Assembly: GCA_029215795.1 (NCBI GenBank)
Contig: JARDYH010000005.1
Span: 17,578,001 to 17,642,000, forward strand
From: Anniella stebbinsi
Lineage: Eukaryota > Chordata > Lepidosauria > Squamata > Anniellidae
Direction of reading: 5' to 3'
Length of the DNA: 64,000 nt
Below, one piece after another: positions 1-10,639 of this stretch. Within the stretch, counting starts at the first letter, position 1; every line of letters starts with the position of its first letter. The notes beneath the pieces are model-generated. The model was not told where the DNA came from. It saw nothing but the letters and a program-made list of their open reading frames with translations, and made no database searches. The translations under genes and the position numbers were made by a program.

Positions 1-276
1 TTTACACCTAATCCCTCTGCACGAGAGGCGGCAAAGCGCATTAACGGATGTCCAAAATGCGGTTTACAAGTAGTTAATGCACATAAGTGCATATTCACAC
101 AGTCAAAATGCGCTTTAACGGATGGAGCAAAATAAAACTCGCGATTTAACGCGCATTCGATAATGCGCATAATCGGAGAGATAACGCGCCTCTACGCCCC
201 ATTTGCGCTCCGCTGGTGTGGAGGTAATTTTTTAATGAGACTTCAAAGAGCATTAAACTTCTCGTGAAGAGGCACC
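1..276 (-). mobile_element. Partial copy of a GCGCAT-rich non-autonomous DNA transposon (left end cut by window)
   Basis: The sequence is rich in AAGCGCAT, TAATGCGCATAAT and GCGCC motifs. It aligns by eye, in reverse complement, to the element at 52527-53363: ATGCGCATAATCGGAG, GCGCTCCG, and the terminal ..GAGGTAATTTTTT block. The CTC(G/T)TG(A/T)AGAGGC end lies near 270. No ORF is present. Confidence 0.55.
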
Positions 277-853
277 CAGAGAGGCTTCAGTGAGGTAAGC
301 CACAGGAGGGGGAGGGTTCAGCTCCTCTCATCCATGTGCCCCATCTTTTAAATTTGGATCTCTATTGACCAACTGAGAAATGGAATCATGTTATTTGTTT
401 CTCCACCAAAGCCTGTAACCCTTGCTCTCATGATTCATCAACATGGGGCTACCACAAAGAAGAAGAAGTAGAAGAAGCCATGTCACATGTTTCCAGAGTA
501 CAGACAAGGCAGCAAACATAAATATTTGGATAAAAAATAAAGCACAATAGCATAATCCTAGGCAGATTTACGCAGATGGCTTACTCCCAGATAAGTGATC
601 CTAAAACATTAAAACAATGGACAGGTGAGGGCCTTCTATTTATTCTGCCCATCTCATGCCCATTTTTCTACACAAGAGGGCTTCTGGCCAATTCAGAACT
701 TTGAAGTAGACTGACATTCAACTGATGCAGTCATCCCTGTCACTGCAACACAGGGTTGAGAAAAGGAGAAAAGCCTTCCCCGGTCAAAGCAGAGCAAATT
801 TAAAGTATCAGCACAGCACAACAACAACATGACTAAACTCTGCTAACACTCAC
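277..853. other. NCKAP1L intron 3 (partial), no gene recognised
   Basis: Nothing coding was found. A weak 80-bp relative of the TAGGATTGCAGC squamate repeat sits near 550-600. Confidence 0.4.
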
Positions 854-946
854 CCGGAATTCCATTACATCCACAAAGGTCTGATAATAGGCACTGAGTG
901 CCCGGAAAATATCTGCTTTCTCTTTGTGTACTGGACCCAAATGTTG
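854..946 (-). CDS. NCKAP1L: NCKAP1L coding exon 3 (31 codons)
   Basis: The acceptor TTCTTTACAG precedes 946 and the donor GTGAGT starts at 853. The exon is 93 nt, phase 0 to phase 0, and reads [20 protein letters not shown] followed by [11 protein letters not shown]. The next exon (family sequence starts DHVYELL) was not found in 1-853 and should lie off the left edge. Confidence 0.92.
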
Positions 947-3900
947 CTGTAAAGAAAATACAAAGCGATCATGAATAGGTTGGACTGAGCAACAGCAGCA
1001 CTTTGTGCCCCATTCTTTTGGGGCACAAAGCAGAGCCTTTTTAGTAGTGGCTCCATTGATAGAGAATACCCTCTCCTAGAGCTATATTTCTGTTCACTAG
1101 CATTTTTAGGAGTTTGGTTTGTTTTAATTTTAGAAGGCATTTTTGGAGAAACATATTTATTGAGTTTTATTAGAGATACAAGTCAAGATATATGGTTAAA
1201 AAATGAACCAAATAAATACACACAAGGAAAAAAAACAGAGATGAATGGCTTAATCTTAAACAATTGGACTAACCATAATGGAAGGCTGGCTACTTTTAGG
1301 CTGGCTCCCCCTTCCTCTTCTTTCTATTACTCTTCCTTGGTCATAATACCACTACCGGTATTTCATTTTTGCTTCTTTGGATCATTTCAATACCTCTTTA
1401 AAAATTGTTCATCCATTTTTATCTTTGGGAAGTGTGAAGCTGCAATGTTAAATACAATTAGTTGGGAGTAACCTCCACTTAACAGAGGGTTTTAATTCCA
1501 AGTTAACTTGTTTAGGGTTGGGCTGTTCTGTGTTGGTTTTATCTGTTGTATCCCATCTTGAATAACTGTTTAGAGAGCTCATTCACTTATCTGTCTAACC
1601 ATAACATAAAAACCTCTCACCTGGTGATGGGAGCTATGTAGACAAAACAGCACCTTCACAACATAATCCTGGGCATGTTTATTCAGAAGTCCCACTGAGT
1701 TCAGTGGGGCTTATTCCTTTGTACATACATTTAGGATTGCAGCTCCAATTTCCAATGCATTTCAAATTCCAGCCTCCCTTAAAGGGAAATTGATTCACAA
1801 CAGGAATAGGCAACCTTGCACCGTGATCACTGGCACTGCTGACCTGGGCTTATGGGAGTTGTAGTCCAAAACATCTGGAGAGTATCAGGTTGCCTACCCC
1901 TGGCTTTTCAAACTAGTGGATCTTTGGGGGTTGGGCATCCCCTCTCATTGAAATCAATGGGGGAAATTAGCCAAGCTTATCCTAGAGCCTCTCAGGGCAA
2001 CAGAGGGATTTTGGATCCAGCAGATCCAAATCCTCCTGCACTTGCCCCAGAATGCCAGAGATACAGCTACATTGGCAGAGCTTTCCTGCCAGGACAGATA
2101 TACCTTGTCTGCCATGAAAAAGCACCCTTGCTCTATCCTAACGCCTCTCGTTCAGCTGCCTGAGGGAAGTGGGACTGTACTCTAAAACTGTGGCTAGTTT
2201 TGAAACCTGCTCGACAAGTCATGAGTAAGCAGACACAACTGCCTCTCCAGCTGTGAAGCTATTTTTTCTTCTTCAGAAAGGCTAGCAAGGTTTGAAAAAT
2301 GATGAGAATCAGAGGCACTTTTTTGGCTATGCAGCTGGCATTGGTGTCTTTTTTTCCAGGTGCATGGAAAATTCCCACTCAAACCATAAGCCTCCCTCAC
2401 TGTTCTCAATCCAAAGCCCTCGCCGTGACATCAGCAATGTTTGGAAGGCCATCATCCTCTGCAGTGGTATCAGCCAGTCACATATACAGCCAAAGCACAA
2501 CTTTTACAAAGCACTTCTGCAACACTCAAATTGCAATGCATTTTATTCCTGGGGAAATCCCACACTCCCAGCCCTACAACTACTCATACAAGAACCAAGA
2601 CAATGATTGTTGTGGAGATGCTTGCCCAAGTGCCATGGATACCTGCTGAATAGTGCCTGTGACATCACCAAGATGAGTGACACAAGTCCCCCCTCACTTT
2701 TTAATTTCTCTCTTAAAAAAAAAAAAGAGAAAGAGAGAGACAGAGGGGGTTATGCAACCTTTCAACCTCCCCCAACCTGAAAAGTGAGCAAGATCAACAA
2801 GGCCTTCCATTATGTATACAGGAAGAGGCCACAGCTCAGTGGTACTGTGAAGGTTTGAGGCCTACAAAGGCAAGGTAAAAAGGTCAGGCTTTAGAGGCCT
2901 GGTTTTCCCCCCTCTTGGGAAATGAACAGTTTCATTTCTCCGGTTAAGATCCTTTTCCCTGGTTAAGTTTCATTTCTTCAAGGTTGAAATGACATTTTCT
3001 GTTTTGCAGGACGAGGGCATAAAAAGTGAGGAGCCAGCCTTGCGTTTTGCAAATTTATTTTCTTCTAATGCCTTTTTATCACTCAGCTCTATTGACTAAA
3101 TATCTTTATATGTATTTTGTTTGTTTTAATATACTAGTAAACTGTTGTGTTAAACCTCAAGGGTCTGAGGTGCCACTCTCACGCCATGTCTAGTCTAAAA
3201 CTCACCTTATTGGGAAGGGGAAAGGAGGCAAGAGAGCCTTAAAAAGTTGCTCAAAGGATCCAGGACACAGAAGGAACCCTGACATTTACAATTATAGAGC
3301 ACCTAGAGCTTTACAGCCAATAGGTCCTAGATTCAATCCTTGGCCGCTCCAGTTGAAAGGAGCATAGAAGGGCTGGAAAAGGAAAGATCTCTGCCTGAAA
3401 CCCCTGGAGAGCCATTGAGAGACAAAGCAGACAGTACTTGGCAGGAGGGACAAATGGTCTGTTTCAAAATAAGGCTGTTTTTGTACATTCATATGCATTA
3501 CATAAAGATAGAACGTTGTACTACTGCTGCCATAACCCCATCAGTACTACTACAGCACCAAGGATAAAATCAGAATTGGGTTCTTTAGATCATTTGTAAA
3601 GGCCTTTTGACCCAGTCCGTAGCATGCTCTCATGATGGCAGCTGTTGAACTCAGGCAGAAAGTTAAGTAAGGATGTATGAGAATATCATTTCAGTTCTCA
3701 AATCGCTTGAAAATTCCCCGTTCGCAATCCTGAACATGGACGGGAGCACATTTTCTCTAAAAACGTTCACAAATTCCCAAACTTGCCTTCACACCTGCAA
3801 AATCTATACTTGAAAAATGTGTCACTTTCTTAAAATGCACAATTTTCTCAAGATGCACACATTTTAAATCACCCACGTTTTCGTCTATAAAAGAAATGTG

Positions 3901-6900
3901 CACAATTTTGGGAATTCTATGTGCAATTTTCATGTTTAGACCTGTTCATTTTGTGCAATTTTCCCATTCGCACAAAACAAACTGGGATCGCAAATGCAAA
4001 TCGAGGAGAGATGAGCAGCGAGCTAATATTTGGGAAATCTTGGCTAATCAAACATCGCTCATACACCCATCCCTATACTTAAGTCAGAAGACAAAGAACC
4101 TTTAGTTGCAAAGAGCACAGCATGCCCTACTCCCTACCCCAGTTCTGACTCAGGGACTGGGTTCGGTTAAATAGTCAACAGTGAGTTAAACAGTCAACAG
4201 TGGGTTATTGTGTAATCTGTTGGGTCTTTTTGACACCACGGTTGGTTATTCATCCAAAATAATCAACAGAAATAGCCAATGCTGTGCAGAGTTGATTATT
4301 TGAACCACCGCTGGTTATCGTGTCATGTGTCGGGTACCATTGACTATTTAGTCGTACACAATTGGTTATTTTTGGCTACTACAGAGTCCTCTGGGAAGAG
4401 TGGCCAAAGCGGCAGCTGCCACTCTAGTCCAGCAGGAAGAACTCGCAATGGCTGATGGGATACTAGCTGGAGGACTGAGGGGGGGGAGAGAGGGCAGGGA
4501 TGTGTCAATCAAACACACCGTTGACTAATAGTCAATTCAATGTTGGCCTTCAGCCACACCATAGTTGATTATAATCATGTTGTGTGAGGAGTACCCCCTC
4601 GATAATCAACCGTGGAGTTGACTGTTAACCCACAATTGACTGTTGTGTTGTCCAAACCCAGCCAGGGTCTTACCGTGCTGCTCCGCGTGTCCAAGTTGGG
4701 GAACTTCTTGTTGATGTATTTGATGGAGGACTCCATGGTCTTCTCAGTGAGGAAGGTTGGCTTGGCCCGGGAATCCATGCATGTCTGCAAAGATAACACA
4801 AAAGCATGTTCATTGTGTTACTTGCCTGCTTTTCTCAAAACAATCACGCCCATCGCAGCACTGGGGTAATGTCTTCCCTCCATTATAGATTACAATGAGC
4901 AACACACAGAAATGTGGGTGAACCCTACAATCTCCCAGGACACCTGGTTTCTGACCTCACTACACTTAAGCAAAAGATGTTGAGGGAGCATACAGAGTGA
5001 AGCTTCAGAGTCAGAATTTATTTAAAGATTTGGTTAGGCCACCACAAACAGTAGTTGTTACCCCCATATGCTGTTATGGAGACTGAACACGAGCCAAACC
5101 TGCCAAGCTAAGATATGTCTGATGTTGTCATCCTCCACGTCAAGAGATTGAATCTTGTTCAATTTAACTGACTGAGTCATCTTTTCTCTCGGGATATATT
5201 CCCTTGTCTTTTAATCTCCCCTTATATCACAATCCTCTTCCTCTCTCCAGACCATCCAGGAGGGGTATGGTGAGGAATCCCCTTACTTTTTGTGATAACC
5301 CCCTTAGCTACTGTTTTTGGAAGGGTACAAGCAGGGGTCTTCCTGCACTTTCTACCACATCCTCCTTTTGTGCTCAGTTTCATCGATTTCACTGGATCTT
5401 GTTTTCAGCTACTATGGCTATGATCGAGTTGTTCCAAATTTCCCTCCAGCACACTCATCGCTTCCACTTTCAGTTAACAACCTATGATCACCCATGGTTT
5501 GTTCGGTTAACTCTGTTGTTTAACCCCTAAACAATCCAGAGGCTGCTTTCACACGACATATTAGGCAACGGAGGGGGAAATAGCATACTGACCATGCGTT
5601 AGGTAGGCAGTGCTCCCCACATGACACGTTGCTACTCCGTCCGTTGAGTGGCTGAAAGTTCCGGCGTCCATCTTGGTTGCAGCGTCTCCTCCCTTCCACC
5701 TCCTTCAGTCCTCCAGCCATATCCCAGTATACACCGCAAGTTCTGCCGGCTGTATCAGAGCAGCCGGGGGGGGGGGGGGGGGGTTTGGCTGCTCTGGCCA
5801 GCAAAACTCTATGCCCAAACGGAATAGTCCACGGAGAGAGGGGGAGTTGGTTTCGGACGACACTTTAAACAACAGGCTTCGGGCTAAACAACTTGCAAGC
5901 CCGTTCTTTCTCTCCGTTGCTTAATTGGGCAGAATAGCATACGATCAGTTGTGTGTGCGTGGTGTGTAACCCTCCACACGACACAATAAGCAACACAGCT
6001 GATGGTTGCTTCCCCCCCTCCGTTGCCTAATGTGTCGTGCGACACCAGCCAGAGTGTGAACTGGGTGATCATAGGTTGTTAAAGTAGAAGTGACAAGCTC
6101 CAAAGGCAGTGTGCTCACTCCTGCTAGATTTTGGCAATTAACCTCTGATTGCCATTACATGTGAGTCTGTGTCATTGGCCAGCAGATCCACAAAAGTAGG
6201 CAAATTAGCCTTTTTATTGGGCCAACATAAAATTGGAGAAAGTGAATACAAGCTGTTCATCAAAAACTGTATGCTTAACAAACAGTTCTATGTAGCTTAT
6301 TTGTTGTTGTTTATTAAATATATAACTTTTCCAAACAGTTGTTCAAGGCAGCTAGACAGATAAAGCCTCATACAACATCAAATATGCAATACAATCATAA
6401 AATCAGAGGAAAATTATAACATTTGGAAATCCAATGCAAAAATGTCATAATCTTAAAAGCTTGTATGAATAAAAAGATTTTGTATTGCTTTCTGACAGCT
6501 TGGAGGCTGGAATATCAATCAATTTCAATGCCTATCAGGGCCACAACAATAAAGGCCCTGCCTGTTGCATCCTGGCTTCTCCTTATCAAGGCTGAGTTGT
6601 ATGAACAGAGGAGATCCCTACAATAAGTTCTCCTATCCCAGGCCATACAGGGGTTTCAAGGTAAAACCTGGCACTGTGAGTGGAGTCTAGGCGCAATTGT
6701 TCCAAGATGGTGCATTTAGGCCCCCATCTTGAAGTCTGCCAGTCTTTCCCCAATATAAGTTAGTCAAATAAAAGGGGTCACTTTCACCTTGTACAATCCA
6801 GATATCCCAAAACAGATCTATATGATCTTCAATATCCGAAAACAGATCTACATGACCTTCAACATGGGCTTTTGTGGGGTGGTGAAACATGAGCTGGTTC

Positions 6901-9868
6901 TGAGTGGGCACTGAGTCCAGTCATCTTACCACTACTCCAGGTTCACATGGCTGGGTAACAAAGCCCTGAATCAGCTATTATTCTCTAGGCCAGCACAACT
7001 TGAGAATACAAGATGCAGCCCATTGTGACCTGCCAGTTGCTTAGCAAGTCCCCTGTTATTGCAGCCCCACCAAGGCAGGATTAGAGAATTTCTGTTGGGT
7101 CACAGATTGTTTAAGGTTTGCTTTTTTAAAAAGGTTCCAGGGTCCAACAGCCTTCCTTCAAATCCCCAAAGATCTGGGACCTGTTGCCCAATTCGCACTA
7201 TCACCATGGCTTATTTAAGCTGCACTGTGTGCCATTTACCTAATTACCCACCCAGGGAGAGCTTGTCATGTCATCAAAACCCAGGCAACATGGTTTGTTG
7301 GAGGGGGAAACAACCCTCAAATAGCCCATGGGCTGTTCATGGGTTATTTGAGGGTTGTTTCCCCCTCCAACAAACCATGCTGCCCATGCTGGTAGGATAA
7401 TTAGAAAAATAGCACCTGGCATTCACCATGGCACAAACAACCTTTGTTTCAGCTGTGGCAATCATTTAGCTAGGTCACGCGGTAGCAAAAAGAATAACTT
7501 TGATTGAGAACAAAGGAATGTGACTTCTGTCATTAAAACATGAACTCAACCTGTTTAATTGAGTTCAGAATATGTCAAATGGTCACTGGTCACTAATTAA
7601 GTATTTTGGAATTGGTGCTGGGATTGAGGAACAGAAACGTGTGTGGGTAGCTTTTATTTTTATTATTATTATTTATTGCATTTGTATACCGCCCCATAGC
7701 CAAAGCTCTCTGGGCAGTTTACATTTATTTTGTTTCTATACTGCCAAATGGCCGAAGCTTTCTGGGATTCCAAGGAGACAGGAGCCTGCCTTCTGAAAGA
7801 ATACTGAAATAAAGAATCCAGTGTGATAGGTTGCTCCTAAGTGATTCACGTGGAAAAGAAAATTAACTTGAATTAACAGGAAAAGTGGGCATGTTTGTAC
7901 TCTTATGCATTTCCCAGACTGGTGAAAAGCTCTAGAGGCAGCACACTGCTGCTGGGCTTAGTTTCCTTAAAATGAGAGATCTCTAGAAATTTAAGGCGTC
8001 TCCATAATAGTCACTTTACTTACAAGTCAAATGTAAGTGGAGGCCAAAAGCAAGCATTCCTTCAAGTCAGCAGAGCTGTAACCCCACATCAGATCCCCAG
8101 CACCAATGGCACTTCATCCAACTTGGAGCTCTCTCCTTCTGTCTCCCTCCCCCCCATACACACACACACTCACACAGATCTGTCAAACTGCTAGTTGTCT
8201 GTTAAGACCAAGCATGCCATTTACCATGGACCCACCTTACCCTACCCTTGTTGGTGAATTACCCATTCAGGGGACCATCCACAGCAATTAAAGGAATAAC
8301 ATTCTCCTACCAAATTCCAAACTCTAAACAAGTGGTACTGCAAGGGAAAACAAACAGAGTGACAGACCCATCTACAGGAATCAGTCAGCAAACTCCCAGG
8401 AGTGGGAATCTACATGCGTGTGTGCTTCTAACGAAAATTCAGCCGACCGCACGTACACAAAGACGCCACTGCCATCTTGAACATACCCCACTGCCATTTT
8501 GAGCAAGGTGAAATGCAACACTTGTGCTGGATGTGCTTAAAGCAATTTACAACCATCGTTATTACTATCAAAATGAATGCGAAGGCCTCAGAGTGGAAGG
8601 AAGGGGAAAGAGGGTACCTAGGATAGAGTTGTTTTAAAGCTGTGATCAGATCTGTTGTGGCCACTGTGAAAGAGGAAGTCCCAGAGAGTCCTCAGCCAAC
8701 GTTTTCATTCAACAGGAAGAGGAAACAGCTGCCTGTTTGTGGTGCCTTTGTGTTTGCTAATATGACTTAAATGGCACTAATGCTTCAGTCAGTGGCATTT
8801 TTGTTTCCGTCCCCTGGGGCCTTCTAGAGAAGCCAAGAATACAGTGGCTCAGTATAATGTACTCAGGGGATAGGTGGTGGAGACGCTGTACTCGCCTCAC
8901 TCCGGAGGAAAAAGTCAGGATAAGTCCCTGACTTTTTTTCTCCGCAGCTTTGCTGAAAAGCCCCGGGGTGGGTGCTGCATCCTATAACCGCGGTAGAGAT
9001 ACATGCCTTATAAGGCGGCTCAGGAAAGACTGTGTGGTAAAAGTAAGGCTTGAAGAGGGCCTTGAGAGACAGGAAGGCAACGGCTGGATAAGCAAGCACA
9101 CCTAAGCGTGATATGGGCCTCCTCTTTTAAGGAGGTTTATGAGCACTTGCTAAAGGAACGAAGACAAAAAGGAAAAAACACCATACAACGTGGGTGTAAA
9201 AGAGATAAACTCTGGTGTTGTATAAATTCTTATAAACTCTGTTTATTGATGTTCATAGTCGAATATCCACAATGCTCGACGTTTCGGAAAACAATCCTTC
9301 GTCAGGAGCTAGATGTTTCACGGTACACTGCCCAAGAGTTGTTTTTTTTAGGAGATAACAATTGTACTGCATTCTCTGTTCGAGTATCCTTCTTACTACA
9401 ACAATCTTTGGAGTGTGTTACTCTCCTCCTACCCAGCTGATAAAAAGTGGGTAGGAGGAGAGTAACACACTTCAAAGATCACAACTAGGCTCGAACCAAG
9501 AGTTCTGCCTACTTGTCAACTGAGCACCACCACTACTACGTCTTCAAAAAAGGAATAGTAACCAGAAGTTCTGATCTCTAGCTCTCCACACCCTTGGCCC
9601 AAACAACCAACCGTCTCCTTTTCTCTCAAGCCAGCAGCAGAGCAGTACAGAGCTCCCCCACCCATCTTCTACTTCAACAGACCCCATAACTTCCTTCCCA
9701 GAGTTAGGTGTTGATCTGCTTCCCTGGAGAACATGAAAACCGCAGATGGATCACAACAGCTCCTACCTTCTTGATATTGTACATGCGAATGAGGACTCCT
9801 TTGCCCCTCTCATTAAGGATAGTCAGCTTCTCCGCAAACTTGTGCTGGTACACTGAAGGCAGAGACAT
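854..9868 (-). CDS. NCKAP1L: NCKAP1L (HEM1), 5' part of gene: coding exons 1-3, continues beyond left edge
   Basis: NCKAP1L/HEM1 is the blood-cell subunit of the WAVE regulatory complex. It links Rac signalling to Arp2/3 actin assembly in the cytoplasm and at the plasma membrane. Three minus-strand exons (9767-9868, 4674-4784, 854-946) join in phase 0 and encode the first 102 residues. They start [20 protein letters not shown], pass through KYINKKFPN and [13 protein letters not shown], and end [12 protein letters not shown]. This matches the N-terminus of vertebrate NCKAP1L very closely (recalled from the family, not aligned). The full protein is about 1,100 residues, so roughly 90% lies to the left of the window. 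All junctions are canonical: donors GTAGGA, GTAAGA and GTGAGT, and CAG acceptors. The gene is head-to-head with the GTSF1 copies, as in mammals. NCKAP1 is a paralogue, but the synteny and the residues favour NCKAP1L. Confidence 0.9.
1660..1745 (+). repeat. Short dispersed repeat ending TTAGGATTGCAGC
   Basis: The pattern ATAATCCTGGGCATGTTTA...TTCAGTGGGGCTTATTCC...AGGATTGCAGC is a short, weakly palindromic dispersed repeat. A second copy lies at 42632-42723. Confidence 0.5.
1801..1902. mobile_element. hAT-like MITE, about 100 bp
   Basis: Terminal inverted repeats CAGGAATAGGCAACCTTG and its inverse ...AGGTTGCCTACCCCTG flank the common GGGAGTTGTAGTCCAAAACA core. The CAGGGGTAGGCAACC-type end is typical of hAT MITEs. 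Related but more diverged copies are at 39488-39622 and 49445-49575. No intact target duplication was found. Confidence 0.55.
1903..3668. other. NCKAP1L intron 2, uncharacterised
   Basis: No exon was found. A purine tract (A-rich, then AGAGAG) lies at 2714-2750. AT-rich sequence at 3040-3160 looks like an old repeat that I cannot name. Confidence 0.3.
3669..4074. mobile_element. Decayed hAT-like foldback element
   Basis: The left end TAAGGATGTATGAGAAT and the right end CTCATACACCCATCCCTA are inverted counterparts. The flanks AAGTTAAG and TACTTAAG agree at 6 of 8 positions, as expected for an old 8-bp target duplication. The interior is AT-rich with repeated TGTGCAATTTT motifs. Confidence 0.45.
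4155..4663. mobile_element. MITE of the TTTGGACGACAC-type family, abutting NCKAP1L exon 2
   Basis: The right end reads TGTTGTCCAAACCCAGCC at 4646-4663; the left end CTGGGTTCGGTTAAATAGTC is more decayed. The interior carries many inverted GTCAAC/GTTGAC motifs. It resembles the element at 29731-29963. It ends about 10 bp from the splice donor of NCKAP1L exon 2. Confidence 0.5.
4674..4784 (-). CDS. NCKAP1L: NCKAP1L coding exon 2 (37 codons)
   Basis: The acceptor CTTTGCAG precedes 4784 on the minus strand and the donor GTAAGA starts at 4673. The exon is 111 nt, phase 0 to phase 0. It reads [15 protein letters not shown], then [16 protein letters not shown], then TRSST, a clear match to the second NCKAP1L exon. 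A MITE begins about 10 bp into the following intron (see the element ending at 4663). Confidence 0.92.
5466..6092. mobile_element. Host MITE with arms CAACCTATGATCACCCA, split by another MITE
   Basis: The arms at 5466-5494 and 6058-6092 are inverted copies (AACAACCTATGATCACCCA and its complement). They flank a younger element at 5541-6050, so this is a nested insertion. Confidence 0.5.
5541..6050. mobile_element. MITE, 510 bp, (G)GCTGGTTTCxCACGACACATTAGGCAA family
   Basis: The left end GGCTGCTTTCACACGACATA and the right end TGTGTCGTGCGACACCAGCC are inverted repeats. The interior (GTTCCGGCGTCCATCTTGG, a G-run, AACGGAATAGTCCACGG) is nearly identical to the element at 14416-14895. A CAGAG-like short repeat occurs on both flanks. 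Confidence 0.6.
6290..6730 (-). mobile_element. Degenerate L2-like LINE 3' fragment
   Basis: The minus-strand pattern of an L2 LINE 3' region can be followed: TTTATTAAATATATAAC with a weak polyadenine-like tail at the left, then the complement of the 'GGCCATACAGGGGTTTCAAGG ... CTGTGAG' block. The open frames are broken. The assignment is by general resemblance to the better copies at 59800-60410 and 26354-28949. Confidence 0.35.
7284..7384. repeat. Near-perfect hairpin, about 46-bp arms
   Basis: The left arm CATGGTTTGTTGGAGGGGGA and onward through CAACCCTCAAATAGCCCATG is repeated inverted to the right, closing at CTGTTCATGGGTTATTTGAG. Only a few mismatches occur and the loop is very short. 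It is probably the core of a foldback MITE. Confidence 0.6.
7640..7770 (-). mobile_element. L2/SINE-type 3' tail fragments (two)
   Basis: ATTATTATTATTTATTGCA is followed by TTGTATACCGCCCCATAGCC and AAAGCTCTCTGGGCAGTTTA, the reverse of a common reptile LINE/SINE 3' end. A second, weaker copy follows at 7720-7770. Confidence 0.5.
9175..9400 (-). mobile_element. Penelope-like element terminal fragment
   Basis: The minus strand contains a hammerhead-ribozyme motif at 9274-9309, of the minimal kind known in the terminal repeats of Penelope-like retroelements. AT-rich sequence surrounds it, with a TTGTATAAATTCTTATAAACTC tract on the plus strand at about 9219. No reverse-transcriptase frame remains. 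The limits are approximate. Confidence 0.5.
9274..9309 (-). ncRNA. Hammerhead ribozyme motif (Penelope-like type)
   Basis: Read on the minus strand: GCTC (stem I 5'), CTGACGA (core), A, GGA-loop-TCC (stem II), GAAA (core), CGTC (minimal stem III plus GUC cleavage site), GAGC (stem I 3'). GCTC and GAGC pair fully. One extra A sits between the core and stem II. The two-base-pair, loopless stem III matches hammerheads described in Penelope-like elements, which self-cleave poorly as monomers and better as dimers. Activity is not shown. Confidence 0.6.
9404..9479. repeat. Hairpin with 32-bp arms
   Basis: The arms 9404-9435 and 9448-9479 (ATCTTTGGAGTGTGTTACTC..., ending CTACCCA) are inverted with one mismatch across a 12-base loop (GCTGATAAAAAG). 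It may be the centre of a foldback element next to the Penelope-like fragment. Confidence 0.65.
9767..9868 (-). CDS. NCKAP1L: NCKAP1L coding exon 1 (34 codons)
   Basis: The start ATG is at 9868-9866, and 34 codons end RMYNIKK directly before donor GTAGGA (complement of 9766-9761). The start is chosen because it gives the family's exact N-terminus, [19 protein letters not shown]. The open frame upstream of the ATG is not needed by homology and is treated as 5' leader. The intron phase is 0. Confidence 0.92.
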
Positions 9869-10080
9869 CTCCCTGCAAAATTGGAAACTGCCCCTTTGCT
9901 TTTCACTTGAAGCAAAATCCCAAAGTGTGGGGAGGGGGACAATACAAGGGGAAAATTCAAAAAGGCAAGAGGTCTGAACACCATGCAACAGCCACACCCG
10001 GCAACACGATGAGCTGCAGCAGCAGTTCTGTGTAGCTACTTTCTCATTGGGCCTCCAGCTGCAAGCAAGCTTCACTCCAA

Positions 10081-10140
10081 CACACTTCCTCGTTGAGTAG
10101 TGGTGAACACAACTTCCCTTCCGGGGCTGGGACTTCCTGT
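10081..10140 (-). promoter_or_regulatory. ETS/RUNX-like site cluster upstream of NCKAP1L exon 1
   Basis: About 215-270 bp upstream of the NCKAP1L start codon, the minus strand has three GGAA-type ETS cores: GAGGAAGTG, GGAAGGGAAG and CCACAGGAAGT. The last is a RUNX-like CCACA fused to an ETS core. PU.1/ETS and RUNX composites are typical of myeloid and lymphoid promoters, which fits the known blood-restricted expression of NCKAP1L. No TATA box is evident. The sites are seen in the sequence; the function is inferred. Confidence 0.4.
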
Positions 10141-10359
10141 GGCTGGGGTGCTTCATGGGCACAAGAGTTCCATGCAAGGCTTTTATAGATCATGCTAATT
10201 TTGGTCTGTTAAAGGAAACCTCTTCCTCCAGACTGTTACTTTGCTGCTTCTGCCTAACCTCAACTATTATATTAGAACTGCCAACCTTCCTCCTCGGTTT
10301 CTGTGCCTTTGCAGTGCTGCATGACAGGCAGAAATCCCATAGGTGAAGCTGCAATGTAT

Positions 10360-10440
10360 TCATTTGTTGATTGATTGATTGATTTTTATACTGCCCAATA
10401 GCCAAAGCCCTCTGGGTGGTTCACAAAAATTAAAACCCTA
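10360..10440 (-). mobile_element. LINE/SINE 3' tail fragment
   Basis: GATTGATTGATTGATTTTTATACTGCCC followed by AATAGCCAAAGCCCTCTGGG is the same tail family as at 7640. A GATT simple repeat lies at its left end. Confidence 0.5.
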
Positions 10441-10639
10441 AAATACAATGTGATAAAACATAATATAAAACCTTTAGAGACCAATCCTATGCCCTCTGGA
10501 GAGCACCTGGGGGAGGGGGGAAATAGCGTATTTCGGTTTCCTGGCTTCCCTCCCCATCACTCCTCTTTCTTGAGAAGAGAAACAATGGCCGCATTTGGAC
10601 AACACTTTAGCCAACGGAAAATAAACAGTTTACTCCATG

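Noticed and set aside
865..1140. 91-codon minus-strand open frame over NCKAP1L exon 3
   Set aside because: It is the wrong frame of the exon; the true frame reads [10 protein letters not shown].
9704..10177. 157-codon minus-strand open frame as a stand-alone gene
   Set aside because: Only the part from 9868 to 9767 matches NCKAP1L exon 1. The upstream part is leader read-through and the downstream part is intron.
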